Part shown: positions 42,471-50,243 of the stretch, piece after piece
Position numbering within the stretch: the first letter of the stretch is position 1
Layout: the number at the start of each line of letters is the position of its first letter
Source: Polaribacter sp. MED152
GTDB taxonomy: Bacteria > Bacteroidota > Bacteroidia > Flavobacteriales > Flavobacteriaceae
DNA: 64,000 nt
Direction of reading: 5' to 3'
Assembly (NCBI RefSeq): GCF_000152945.2
Contig: NC_020830.1
Coordinates: 1,436,501-1,500,500 of the forward strand
The notes under the pieces: model-generated
What the model was told of the DNA's origin: nothing
The model's input: only the letters and a program-made list of their open reading frames with translations
The model's database searches: none
Translations under genes and position numbers: made by a program

Positions 42471-44581
42471 TAACTTAATATTTGATAGGTTAATAAAGAG
42501 GAAACATAGGCTAGAACCGCCATTCCAAATAATTGAATTAACGGCCATTTCCAAGTTTTAGTTTCACGTTTAACAATGGCTAATGTTGCCATACACTGCA
42601 TAGCAAACGCATAAAAAACCATTAATGACATACCTACAGGAAAATTAAATCGTTTTTTACCTGTATCAGGATTTATTTCTGAAGCCATTTTTTGTTTAAT
42701 GGTAGTAGTATCTTCATCATCTGCTCCAACACTATAAATGGTAGCTAAAGTTCCTACAAAAACTTCACGAGCTGCAAAAGAGGTAATTAAAGCAATACCA
42801 ATTTTCCAATCATAACCTAAAGGTTTAATTGCTGGTTCTATAGATTTACCCAACATACCTATATATGATTTCTCTAATTTTGCTGATGCTATTTTTTGTT
42901 GAATTTCTTCTGTATTTAAATTCTGATTTTCAACTTTAGCAACTACAGTTTGTTCTGCGTTTTTAAATTCCTCTCCTCCATTTGATGCCAAAAACCAAAG
43001 TATTACAGATAATGCTAAAATAATTTTACCTGCACCTAATACAAAGGCTTTCGTTTTTTCTACCACTTCATAAAATACGTTTTTAAATGAGGGTAGTTTA
43101 TAGTTTGGCATTTCTACTACAAAAAATGATCTTGATTTTATTTTTAGTGTTTTGTTTAAAATGTAAGCACCTAATATTGCAGAAGCAAAACCTAGCGCAT
43201 ACAACAGCAACAATACCAAACCTTGTAAGTTTAAAAAACCTAGAATTTTAGTATCAGGAATTATAAGTGCTATTAAAATTGCATAAACTGGCAAACGTGC
43301 TGAACAAGTTGTAAAAGGTGTTACTAAAATAGTAATTAAACGTTCTTTCCAATTAGAAATAGTTCTTGTAGCCATAATTGCAGGTATAGCACAAGCTGTT
43401 CCTGAAATTAACGGAATTACACTTTTTCCATTCATTCCAAATCGTCTCATAATTTTATCCATTAAAAAAACAACACGACTCATGTAACCAGTTTCTTCTA
43501 AAATGGCTACAAACAAGAATAAAATTGCAATTTGAGGTATAAAAATCACGACACCACCAATTCCTGGTATAATACCTTCTACTAATAAATCTGTTAAAAC
43601 ACCAACAGGTAATCTATTTCTAGTAAAGTTGGCTAACTCTGCAAAAACACCATCAATAAAATCCATTGGCACAGATGCAATGTCAAATATCGATTGAAAA
43701 ATTATCAATAAAATCAGAAAGAAAATAGCATACCCAAATATTTTATGAGTAAAAATTTTATCTAGTTTACTTCGTAAATCTTTGGCCTTAGATTTATCTA
43801 CAATATAGGTTTTCTTTAAAATTTTATTAATTTCTTGATACCTATAAATAGTTTCTTTGTGTTGGTATTTCTTTAATTTAGGCACATCTTGCTTAAAAGC
43901 TAAAAGCTTTTCTTTTTCTTCTTTTGTAATGGTATCTGGATAGTTATTTTGAGTTACCATTAACCATAATTCATATAGCGAATAATTTGGACTAATCTTT
44001 TTAAGATTTTCAAAATAATCTGGATCTATCTTAGAATTTATTCCACAAAGAGGAGATGCTTTAGCTGCCACATGACAACGAATAATGGCTTCTTTAACTT
44101 CTTGAATTCCTTCGTTCTTTCTTGCACTTATTAATACAACTTCTGTATTTAATTCTTTTTTTAAGAGTGATAAATCAATAGAAATACCTTTTCTATTCAT
44201 TTGATCTACCATATTTATGGCCAATACAGTAGGTATTTCTAAATCTTTAATTTGCGAAAAAAGTAACAGATTACGCTTTAAATTTTCTACATCTGCAACC
44301 ACTAAAATAACATCTGGAGATTCTTTAATATCTTTCTTAAGCAATGTTTTTAAAACAATACTTTCATCTAAAGAAGTAGGATTAATGCTGTATGTACCAG
44401 GTAAATCTGTAATTATGGCATTTTGAGTAGCAGACAATTTACTTTTACCTAGTTTCTTATCTACAGTAACACCAGGATAATTACCTACCTTTTGATTTAA
44501 ACCTGTAAGTTGGTTAAAAAGCGAAGTTTTACCAGTATTAGGATTACCAATTAAAGCAATTTTTATATCGTTTTTAGACAT
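42470..44581 (-). CDS. feoB: Ferrous iron transport GTPase FeoB
   Basis: A 703-residue inner membrane Fe(II) transporter. The N-terminal G domain has G1 GNPNTGKTS and G3 DLPGTYS; the guanine-dissociation-inhibitor region spans about 165-265. The membrane domain has two Gate motifs, around EETGYMSRVVFLMD and SGTACAIPAIMATRT, with conserved Cys-containing TTCSARLPVY. It takes up ferrous iron under low-oxygen or acidic conditions. ATG overlaps the feoA stop (TAATG) and its own stop overlaps the following small peptide the same way, so the three are translationally coupled. Confidence 0.97.
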   Translation of the reverse strand: MSKNDIKIALIGNPNTGKTSLFNQLTGLNQKVGNYPGVTVDKKLGKSKLSATQNAIITDLPGTYSINPTSLDESIVLKTLLKKDIKESPDVILVVADVENLKRNLLLFSQIKDLEIPTVLAINMVDQMNRKGISIDLSLLKKELNTEVVLISARKNEGIQEVKEAIIRCHVAAKASPLCGINSKIDPDYFENLKKISPNYSLYELWLMVTQNNYPDTITKEEKEKLLAFKQDVPKLKKYQHKETIYRYQEINKILKKTYIVDKSKAKDLRSKLDKIFTHKIFGYAIFFLILLIIFQSIFDIASVPMDFIDGVFAELANFTRNRLPVGVLTDLLVEGIIPGIGGVVIFIPQIAILFLFVAILEETGYMSRVVFLMDKIMRRFGMNGKSVIPLISGTACAIPAIMATRTISNWKERLITILVTPFTTCSARLPVYAILIALIIPDTKILGFLNLQGLVLLLLYALGFASAILGAYILNKTLKIKSRSFFVVEMPNYKLPSFKNVFYEVVEKTKAFVLGAGKIILALSVILWFLASNGGEEFKNAEQTVVAKVENQNLNTEEIQQKIASAKLEKSYIGMLGKSIEPAIKPLGYDWKIGIALITSFAAREVFVGTLATIYSVGADDEDTTTIKQKMASEINPDTGKKRFNFPVGMSLMVFYAFAMQCMATLAIVKRETKTWKWPLIQLFGMAVLAYVSSLLTYQILS

Positions 44582-44811
44582 TAAATTTCGCTTTTAAGAA
44601 TTTGAATAATTGCTGCAGTTTCTTTTCTAATGGCCAAATGACTACCATTTACACAGATGTAAATTGGATCTTTTAAAGGAGCTTGTTGTATTAGCTCTAC
44701 TTCTGCCCCAGGCAAGCAACCCATTTCTAACAATTTTAATGGAATTATCTCTAAAGACTCTTCAGATATATAACCAATTTCTCCAACATTTAAAGATGCA
44801 ATTGTATTCAA
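44581..44811 (-). CDS. feoA: Ferrous iron transport protein FeoA
   Basis: A 76-residue cytoplasmic protein with an SH3-like fold, seen in LKLLEMGCLPGAEVEL and the NGSHLAIRKETAAII C-terminal strand-helix. FeoA binds and assists FeoB. It leads the feoA-feoB-peptide operon. A strong promoter with a palindrome in the spacer is directly upstream (44834-44865), which suggests direct metal-responsive repression. Confidence 0.94.
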   Translation of the reverse strand: MNTIASLNVGEIGYISEESLEIIPLKLLEMGCLPGAEVELIQQAPLKDPIYICVNGSHLAIRKETAAIIQILKSEI

Positions 44812-44833
44812 AAGTATATTTTTATTTGGTTAA

Positions 44834-44865
44834 CAAAGATAATACTTTAGAATGAGTCTAAACAA
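44834..44865 (-). promoter_or_regulatory. feoAB promoter
   Basis: On the minus strand TTG (44863-44865), a 21-base spacer and the -7 box TATCTTTG (44834-44841) fit the Bacteroidota consensus. The start codon of feoA is 22 bases downstream of the box. Confidence 0.72.
44846..44862. promoter_or_regulatory. 17-bp palindromic operator candidate inside the feoAB promoter
   Basis: TTTAGA-ATGAG-TCTAAA (perfect 6-bp arms, 5-base centre) occupies almost the whole spacer between the -33 and -7 elements, so a bound repressor would exclude polymerase. The place and size fit an iron regulator of the Fur or DtxR families; the sequence is not the E. coli Fur box. Confidence 0.6.
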
Positions 44866-44907
44866 CTTGTTTGAATGATTTTTAAAATAAAGAATTATAA
44901 AATAACA

Positions 44908-45588
44908 TTACTTATTTTCATACTCTTCTTTAAGCAAAACCATATCGTCTTTCAACTTTTGCATATCCTCTTTATTAGTGCCATCATAATAGCCTCTAAT
45001 TCTTCTTTCTTTATCAATGAGCACAAATTGTTCCGTATGAATAAAATCATCTTCACCTCCATCACCATCTTCAATTACAGCAAAATAACTTTTTCTTGCT
45101 AAATCGTAAATGTGTTTTTTAGCACCAGTAGTTACATTCCATTTACCATCAATAACCCCTTTATTTATAGCATACTCTTTTAAAACAGGAACACTATCCA
45201 TAACTGGAGTTACAGAATGGCTTAGAAACATTATATCATTATCATTCTTATAATATTCTTGTAGCTCATTCATATTGTAAGCCATAGCTACACAAATATT
45301 TGTACATCTTGTAAAGAAAAAATCTGCGATATAGATTTTGCCCTTATAATCTTTTTGAGTGATAATTTTGCCATTTTGATTTATCAACTCAAAATCAGCA
45401 ATAGTATGATCTTTTGTTATGTGCTTAATAGATTCATGCACCAAACTAGGATTTACATCTGAAGGGCTGTATACTTTTAATTTCTTATCTACCTTTAACA
45501 AATGATAAAAAACAGGTACTGTAACTGCAGAGAAAACAACTAAGAAAATTAGAGTGGCCTTACTTTTTTTAAAAAAATTTAAATCCAT
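44908..45588 (-). CDS. SCO1/SenC-family copper-binding thioredoxin-fold protein
   Basis: A 226-residue protein with an N-terminal membrane anchor (about 11-29) and a thioredoxin-like domain. The metal-binding C-x3-C is in FFFTRCTNICVAM, and the third ligand His is in FIHTEQFVLID. SCO proteins deliver copper to the CuA centre of cytochrome c oxidase or act as thiol reductases. No oxidase gene is next to it. It stands alone between the feo promoter and rseP. Confidence 0.92.
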   Translation of the reverse strand: MDLNFFKKSKATLIFLVVFSAVTVPVFYHLLKVDKKLKVYSPSDVNPSLVHESIKHITKDHTIADFELINQNGKIITQKDYKGKIYIADFFFTRCTNICVAMAYNMNELQEYYKNDNDIMFLSHSVTPVMDSVPVLKEYAINKGVIDGKWNVTTGAKKHIYDLARKSYFAVIEDGDGGEDDFIHTEQFVLIDKERRIRGYYDGTNKEDMQKLKDDMVLLKEEYENK

Positions 45589-45605
45589 AAAAAGTGTATC
45601 TTTTG

Positions 45606-45613
45606 CAAATTTA
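45606..45613 (-). promoter_or_regulatory. Promoter -7 box of SCO gene
   Basis: TAAATTTG followed by C on the minus strand, an exact TAnnTTTG, 17 bases before the SCO start codon. Confidence 0.55.
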
Positions 45614-45721
45614 CGGCTTAAAAAAATGCAAAAAAAGTACTCTTTAAGTTATTAGGCTTAAAAGTCTGTTAATTTGCAATATCAACTTTTAAGATTACTT
45701 TTTAAACTCTCTTTAATAATG

Positions 45722-45729
45722 TACCTTTG
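45722..45729 (+). promoter_or_regulatory. rseP promoter -7 box
   Basis: TACCTTTG matches TAnnTTTG; the start codon is at 45759. The -33 region lacks a clear TTTG. Confidence 0.55.
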
Positions 45730-45758
45730 TCAGTTATACAATTAAGCGTTATTACTGA

Positions 45759-47105
45759 ATGGAAATATTAATAAAAGCATCACAATTTATATTAAGTTTA
45801 TCTTTATTGATTGTTTTGCACGAATTGGGGCACTTTATCCCTGCAAAATTATTTAAAACACGAGTAGAAAAATTCTATTTATTCTTCGATTATAAATTTT
45901 CTTTATTTAAGAAAAAAGTTGGTGAAACTGTTTATGGTATTGGCTGGATTCCTTTAGGAGGTTATGTTAAAATCTCTGGAATGATAGATGAAAGTATGGA
46001 TACTGAGCAAATGAAACAACCAGCTCAACCTTGGGAGTTTAGATCAAAACCAGCTTGGCAACGTTTAATTATTATGTTAGGTGGTGTTTTTGTAAACTTT
46101 GTACTTGGTATTTTTATATACATTATGCTAATGTATTCTTATGGAGAGCAATATTTACCTAATGATAATTTAAAAGATGGTGTTTGGGTACAAGATTCTT
46201 TGGCCATGAATTTAGGTTTAAAAACAGGTGATAAAATACTTTCTGTAGATGGTCAAAAAGTTAAGAAATTTTCTGGCTTATCTTTAGAGTTTATTAATGG
46301 TAATAACTTCGAAATTGAAAGAGAAGGTCAGGTTATTGACAAAAAAATTCCTACTGATTTTATTTCTCAATTGATGGATAGAGGAAAAGATGTTGGCCCA
46401 TTTTTATACCCGCGTTTTCCTTTTGTAATTGGTAAAATCTCAGATGATTCACCAAATGTGAGTTCGGAATTACAAGAAAAAGACATAGTTACAAGTGTAA
46501 ATGGCACCCCTTTAAAATATTATGATGAAGCTAAAGCTGTATTATCTAACTACAAAGGACAAGAAGTTACAGCAACTGTGATTAGAGAAAAAGTTGAAAA
46601 GGAAATAACACTGCAAGTAACGAATGATGGTAAACTAGGTGTTGTTTTTACAACTTTACCTTTGTCAGATTTAGAAAAATTAGGGTATTATGATTTAGCA
46701 AATATAGAATACTCTTTTTCTGAGGCTATACCTGCTGGTTTTAACAAATCTTGGAAAACCTTAACAGATTACGTAAAACAATTAAAAAAGATATTCAACC
46801 CAAGTACAGGAGCTTATAAAGGCTTAGGAGGATTCATTTCTATAGGAAGTATTTTTCCTGATGAATGGAGTGCAGAATCTTTTTGGAATATAACTGCATT
46901 TTTATCTATTATGTTAGGTTTTATGAATCTTTTACCAATACCAGCTTTAGATGGTGGTCATGTTGTATTTACGCTTTGGGAAATGATTACAGGTAAAAAA
47001 CCTGGAGATAAATTCTTAGAGTATGCACAATTGGTAGGTTTTGTATTGCTTATTGCCCTGCTACTATTTGCTAATGGTAATGATATTTTTAGGCTACTCA
47101 AATAA
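45759..47105 (+). CDS. rseP: RIP zinc metalloprotease RseP (site-2 protease)
   Basis: A 448-residue inner membrane protease. The zinc site HELGH is at residues 21-25 in the first membrane segment, and the second metal motif MNLLPIPALDGGH is in the third. PDZ-like regions lie between (about 130-290; GLKTGDKILSVDGQKV and LQEKDIVTSVNGTPL are the two carboxylate-loop segments). It cleaves membrane-embedded anti-sigma factors and signal peptide remnants. It is monocistronic with its own promoter and a strong terminator. No anti-sigma factor gene is nearby. Confidence 0.95.
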   Translation: MEILIKASQFILSLSLLIVLHELGHFIPAKLFKTRVEKFYLFFDYKFSLFKKKVGETVYGIGWIPLGGYVKISGMIDESMDTEQMKQPAQPWEFRSKPAWQRLIIMLGGVFVNFVLGIFIYIMLMYSYGEQYLPNDNLKDGVWVQDSLAMNLGLKTGDKILSVDGQKVKKFSGLSLEFINGNNFEIEREGQVIDKKIPTDFISQLMDRGKDVGPFLYPRFPFVIGKISDDSPNVSSELQEKDIVTSVNGTPLKYYDEAKAVLSNYKGQEVTATVIREKVEKEITLQVTNDGKLGVVFTTLPLSDLEKLGYYDLANIEYSFSEAIPAGFNKSWKTLTDYVKQLKKIFNPSTGAYKGLGGFISIGSIFPDEWSAESFWNITAFLSIMLGFMNLLPIPALDGGHVVFTLWEMITGKKPGDKFLEYAQLVGFVLLIALLLFANGNDIFRLLK

Positions 47106-47121
47106 ACTAGATAGTAAAAAT

Positions 47122-47156
47122 TAAAAAAGCCTCGCAAATTGCGAGGCTTTTTTTTT
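47122..47156. terminator. Bidirectional Rho-independent terminator
   Basis: GCCTCGCAA (47129-47137) pairs with TTGCGAGGC (47139-47147), A-run before and nine T after. It serves rseP on the plus strand and overlaps the stop codon of the zinc-ribbon gene on the minus strand. Confidence 0.92.
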
Positions 47157-47310
47157 AAACTCTTAGAGACCTATTAATCACAGAAAAGTATGTGTAATTG
47201 GTATTGCACTTATCACAAGCATAACTTTTTGTACCTGGTATTAATTTAACCATTGGCTTACGTCTCATTCTGTGCCTAGACACAGATTTACATCTTGGAC
47301 AGGCTTTCAT
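47155..47310 (-). CDS. 51-residue zinc-ribbon protein
   Basis: A short gene easily missed by length filters. The translated product starts MKACPRCKSVSRHRMRRKP and ends in NYTYFSVINRSLRV. It has two CxxC knuckles (Cys4/Cys7 and Cys32/Cys35) joined by a basic stretch RHRMRRKPMVK, as in a treble-clef or zinc-ribbon nucleic-acid-binding peptide. An exact -7 box TACATTTG (47341-47348) sits 30 bases upstream and a terminator directly follows the stop, so the unit is complete. I do not recognise a named family. The basic character suggests RNA, DNA or ribosome binding (inference). Confidence 0.7.
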   Translation of the reverse strand: MKACPRCKSVSRHRMRRKPMVKLIPGTKSYACDKCNTNYTYFSVINRSLRV

Positions 47311-47340
47311 TGATTAGGTAATTTTTTGATTAGCGAAAAC

Positions 47341-47348
47341 CAAATGTA
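47341..47348 (-). promoter_or_regulatory. Promoter -7 box of zinc-ribbon gene
   Basis: TACATTTG on the minus strand, an exact TAnnTTTG, ending 30 bases before the start codon at 47310. Confidence 0.6.
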
Positions 47349-47392
47349 CTTAAAATCAATGGTATATGTAGAATTATTTATTAAATTAATCT

Positions 47393-48238
47393 TTATTTAA
47401 TGATGGCTTGCTCATTTTTCCAATCTATCCATTTTTGGCCTTTTACTTTTCTCATGATATTATCTATAGTTCTCATCACAAAAATATTGTATATGGCTTT
47501 ACCCAAGTTTTTAGGGTTTCTGGCAATTGCTCTTAGACTCATTGAAAAACCAGGTGTAATGTATTTCATATAATGCCAATATCCTTCAGGCATGTATAAT
47601 ACTTGTCCATGCTCTAAATGGGTAGTATACCCTTTAGCATTTTTAAGATTTGGCCACTTCTCAAAATCTGGATTAGAAAAGTTAATATCTTCTCTTGTAA
47701 TCAACGAATATGGTATTTTGTAAAGATGTTTGTTTTGCTTCTGATCAAATAGAATAACCTCTTTTTTACCTTCAAAATGGAAATGAAAAATATTAGCTAA
47801 ATCTATATCATAATGCATAAACGTGTAAGAATCTGTACCTCCAAAAAATAACATTGGTAAACCTTTCATTAGGCGTAAACCAAAATCAGGAAACTTATAA
47901 TCTTTTTGCAATGCAGGCACTTCTTTTAAAACATTCCATAAAAAAATTCTAAATTTTGTAGGTTCTCTTTTTAATAAATCTACATATTCAGACATTTTCA
48001 TTTTTGCATGTGGCTCGTTAAAACCGTCTTTAAAATCTACTGGTCTATCATCATATAAAGGTACAGTTTTATCGCCTGCAACTTCTTTCATATAGTCTAA
48101 AGACCATTTAGAAAATGCTGGCCAATCTTCTATAAACTTTTCAATAACCACAGGTTTTTGTGGTTTAAAATAATTTTTAAGAAAGTCTTCTTTTGTGATT
48201 GTCTGTACTCTATCTATTTGAGATAAGTTTAAACTCAT
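47393..48238 (-). CDS. Cupin-like (JmjC-type) 2-oxoglutarate/Fe(II) oxygenase-like protein
   Basis: A 281-residue protein of the Cupin_8 family. The N-terminal PVVIEKFIEDWPAFSKW segment is typical. The double-stranded beta-helix carries the iron-ligand pattern H-x-D in MHYDIDLANIFHFHFEGKK (cited by HYDID) and the distal His in YMPEGYWHYM. Relatives hydroxylate proteins or tRNA (JMJD, TYW5-like). The substrate is unknown. It has its own promoter box (48258-48265) and no close operon partner. Confidence 0.88.
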   Translation of the reverse strand: MSLNLSQIDRVQTITKEDFLKNYFKPQKPVVIEKFIEDWPAFSKWSLDYMKEVAGDKTVPLYDDRPVDFKDGFNEPHAKMKMSEYVDLLKREPTKFRIFLWNVLKEVPALQKDYKFPDFGLRLMKGLPMLFFGGTDSYTFMHYDIDLANIFHFHFEGKKEVILFDQKQNKHLYKIPYSLITREDINFSNPDFEKWPNLKNAKGYTTHLEHGQVLYMPEGYWHYMKYITPGFSMSLRAIARNPKNLGKAIYNIFVMRTIDNIMRKVKGQKWIDWKNEQAIIK

Positions 48239-48257
48239 ACTGCATCTAATTGAACTG

Positions 48258-48265
48258 CAAAGTTA
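48258..48265 (-). promoter_or_regulatory. Promoter -7 box of cupin-like gene
   Basis: TAACTTTG followed by C on the minus strand, 20 bases before the start codon. Confidence 0.55.
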
Positions 48266-48293
48266 AGAAAAGGTAAAGGAAATATTAAACAAA

Positions 48294-48332
48294 AATAAAC
48301 CATCAACTTTATAATAAAGCTGATGGTTTAAA
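48294..48332 (-). terminator. Terminator of the TonB-dependent receptor gene
   Basis: AAACCATCA (48297-48305) pairs with TGATGGTTT (48321-48329) and CTTT with AAAG inside, with one A/C mismatch; on the minus strand the stem runs into TATTTTTG. Confidence 0.75.
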
Positions 48333-48355
48333 CAATGAAGTTTATAAAACCTTAG

Positions 48356-50176
48356 TTATAGGTTATAGCGTAAACCAAAAAGTATGTTGCTTGGTGGCAT
48401 AGGTACAAAACCACTTTCTATGTATTCAGCATCGAAAATATTATTAGCTGTAATTGTAAAACTAAATTTATTTACGTCTAAAATAATAGAAGCATCCCAT
48501 ACATTGTAACTCTGACCTGTAGTTCTTTCTGCATGTTTATACATTATATTTTGTCTTAAGTTCTTAAAGAAAGAGGTAGACAATTGTGTAATAAATTGAT
48601 GTCTTAAAGTATTTAAAGAATAACGAGATAAGTCTGAGTTTTGATCTATAATATCATCTTCTAAATAAGAGTAACCTACTTTTAAACTTTGATTAAAATC
48701 ATTTAGTTTAAATAAATAAGTAGCATCAAACTCTAAACCTTTGGTGTTTACCTCTGCAATATTGGTTGCTGTAAATACACCTGTTGCAGTATCTGGTCTA
48801 ATATAATCTATTAAATTATCTGAATCTCTATTGAAAATAGCAAACGATGCAAAAAAGTTGTTCCCATTAAATTTTACTCCTAATTCTTGAGCGAATGCAC
48901 TTTCTGGTTCTAAATCAGGATTACCAGAAGTTGCAGGATCTGAATAATACAAATCTGTATATGTTGGCACTCTATAAGTATAACCAACATTACCATAAGC
49001 TTTAAAGTTATCAGAAATCTGAATTCCTAAATCTAAACCAGGAAAAGCATTAAAATCGAAGTCAGAAAAATAAGTTACAGCCACACCTGGTGTAAGATCT
49101 ATATTATCTCCTATTTTAAATCTGTGCTCTAAAAAGAAATTAGCTAAAGTTCTGTTTCTATCTCCTAAGTTATTACTGCTAATTGAAAAACGAGAAACAT
49201 CGATACCAAAACCTGTAATACCTAAACTAGATGTATATGATACATTAGTTTCTACCCCGATTTTATTGGTAATGTGCAAATTTCTAAAAAAACTAGGATC
49301 ATCTCTTTTTAACAAGAAAATATCTTGACCTCTTCTCCAATAGATTCTTGGTTTTATTTTAAAATTACCTGTATTAAACGTAGTAGAAAAACCAACTAAA
49401 CTATTCTGAGTTTCTTCATACTCATTCCAAGCAGGATTTGTAGTATAAAAGTTTTCTGCACCAAATTTCTTATCAAAAAAAGTAGCAATCATTTCTATAG
49501 GTTGTTTGTTCTTATTGAAAACACCTTTTAGAAAATAATTATAATTGTTATAATCTGAATTGTTTCTATAACCATCAGATGTTAAAGCACCTACGTGTGC
49601 AATGAAAGATGAATTTGCAAACTCTTTACCCACAGTTACTGATCCATTTAACTGCCCAAAAGAACCTGCTTCTACATTTGCAGAAACTGTATTTTCTAAA
49701 TTTTTCTTAGTAACAATATTAATTGCTCCTGTAAATGCATTTTGACCAAAAACTCTTGCTGCTGGCCCTTTTATAATTTCTATTCTCTCAATTACTTCTA
49801 TTGGTAAAGCTGCATTCATTGTATGGTGCCCTGTTTGTGCATCATCCATTTTTATACCATCTATTAAAAGTAACGTTTGATCAAAACCACCACCTCTAAT
49901 GTATAAATCTGCTTGGCTACCTGCAGTACCTCTTCTTCTAATATCTACACCTGCTACCAATTGTAAAAGGTCTGCAACATTGGTTGCTGCACTGTTTGCA
50001 ATGTCTTTGCTAGTAACAATATTTATTGTTCTAGAGTTTTCTTTAAAAGGTAAATCTATTCTTGTTGATGTAATTACAACTTCTTTTAAAGTATCATTTT
50101 GTACAATATTCGATTGTGCATTTACAGTTGAAACACTCAACAATACTGCCAGTAATAAGGTTATTCTAAATTTCAT
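48356..50176 (-). CDS. TonB-dependent outer membrane receptor (BtuB-like)
   Basis: A 606-residue receptor. The signal peptide ends near residue 20 (LLLAVLLSVSTVNAQ). A possible TonB box LKEVVITS follows, then the plug domain (about 40-150) with NVADLLQLVAGVDIRRRG, LYIRGGGFDQTLLLIDGIK and a GPAARVFGQNAFTGAINIVTKK-type end (cited by GPAARVFGQNAF), and a 22-stranded barrel ending in the terminal aromatic-type strand ILFGLRYNL. The plug resembles BtuB-type receptors but no cobalamin riboswitch is present in the 67-base upstream region. It is divergent from a MocR-type regulator, which may control it. Substrate unknown. Confidence 0.92.
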   Translation of the reverse strand: MKFRITLLLAVLLSVSTVNAQSNIVQNDTLKEVVITSTRIDLPFKENSRTINIVTSKDIANSAATNVADLLQLVAGVDIRRRGTAGSQADLYIRGGGFDQTLLLIDGIKMDDAQTGHHTMNAALPIEVIERIEIIKGPAARVFGQNAFTGAINIVTKKNLENTVSANVEAGSFGQLNGSVTVGKEFANSSFIAHVGALTSDGYRNNSDYNNYNYFLKGVFNKNKQPIEMIATFFDKKFGAENFYTTNPAWNEYEETQNSLVGFSTTFNTGNFKIKPRIYWRRGQDIFLLKRDDPSFFRNLHITNKIGVETNVSYTSSLGITGFGIDVSRFSISSNNLGDRNRTLANFFLEHRFKIGDNIDLTPGVAVTYFSDFDFNAFPGLDLGIQISDNFKAYGNVGYTYRVPTYTDLYYSDPATSGNPDLEPESAFAQELGVKFNGNNFFASFAIFNRDSDNLIDYIRPDTATGVFTATNIAEVNTKGLEFDATYLFKLNDFNQSLKVGYSYLEDDIIDQNSDLSRYSLNTLRHQFITQLSTSFFKNLRQNIMYKHAERTTGQSYNVWDASIILDVNKFSFTITANNIFDAEYIESGFVPMPPSNILFGLRYNL

Positions 50177-50216
50177 AAATCGTTATTTAAATCAACTGCA
50201 AAAGTCGTAACTTTAC

Positions 50217-50224
50217 AAGCGCTT
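50217..50224. promoter_or_regulatory. Palindrome in the receptor/regulator intergenic region
   Basis: AAGCGCTT is an 8-bp perfect palindrome in the 67-base divergent region, beside TAACTTTA (50208-50215, near -7 consensus for the regulator). It is GC-richer than its surroundings and is a candidate operator for the adjacent regulator; evidence is weak. Confidence 0.35.
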
Positions 50225-50243
50225 AAAATAGTCCGGTTTTTAA

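Noticed and set aside
42471..42554. Longer 66-residue version of the FeoB-associated peptide
   Set aside because: The extra 28 residues lie within the feoB coding region in another frame; the TAATG overlap at 42468-42472 supports the short form.
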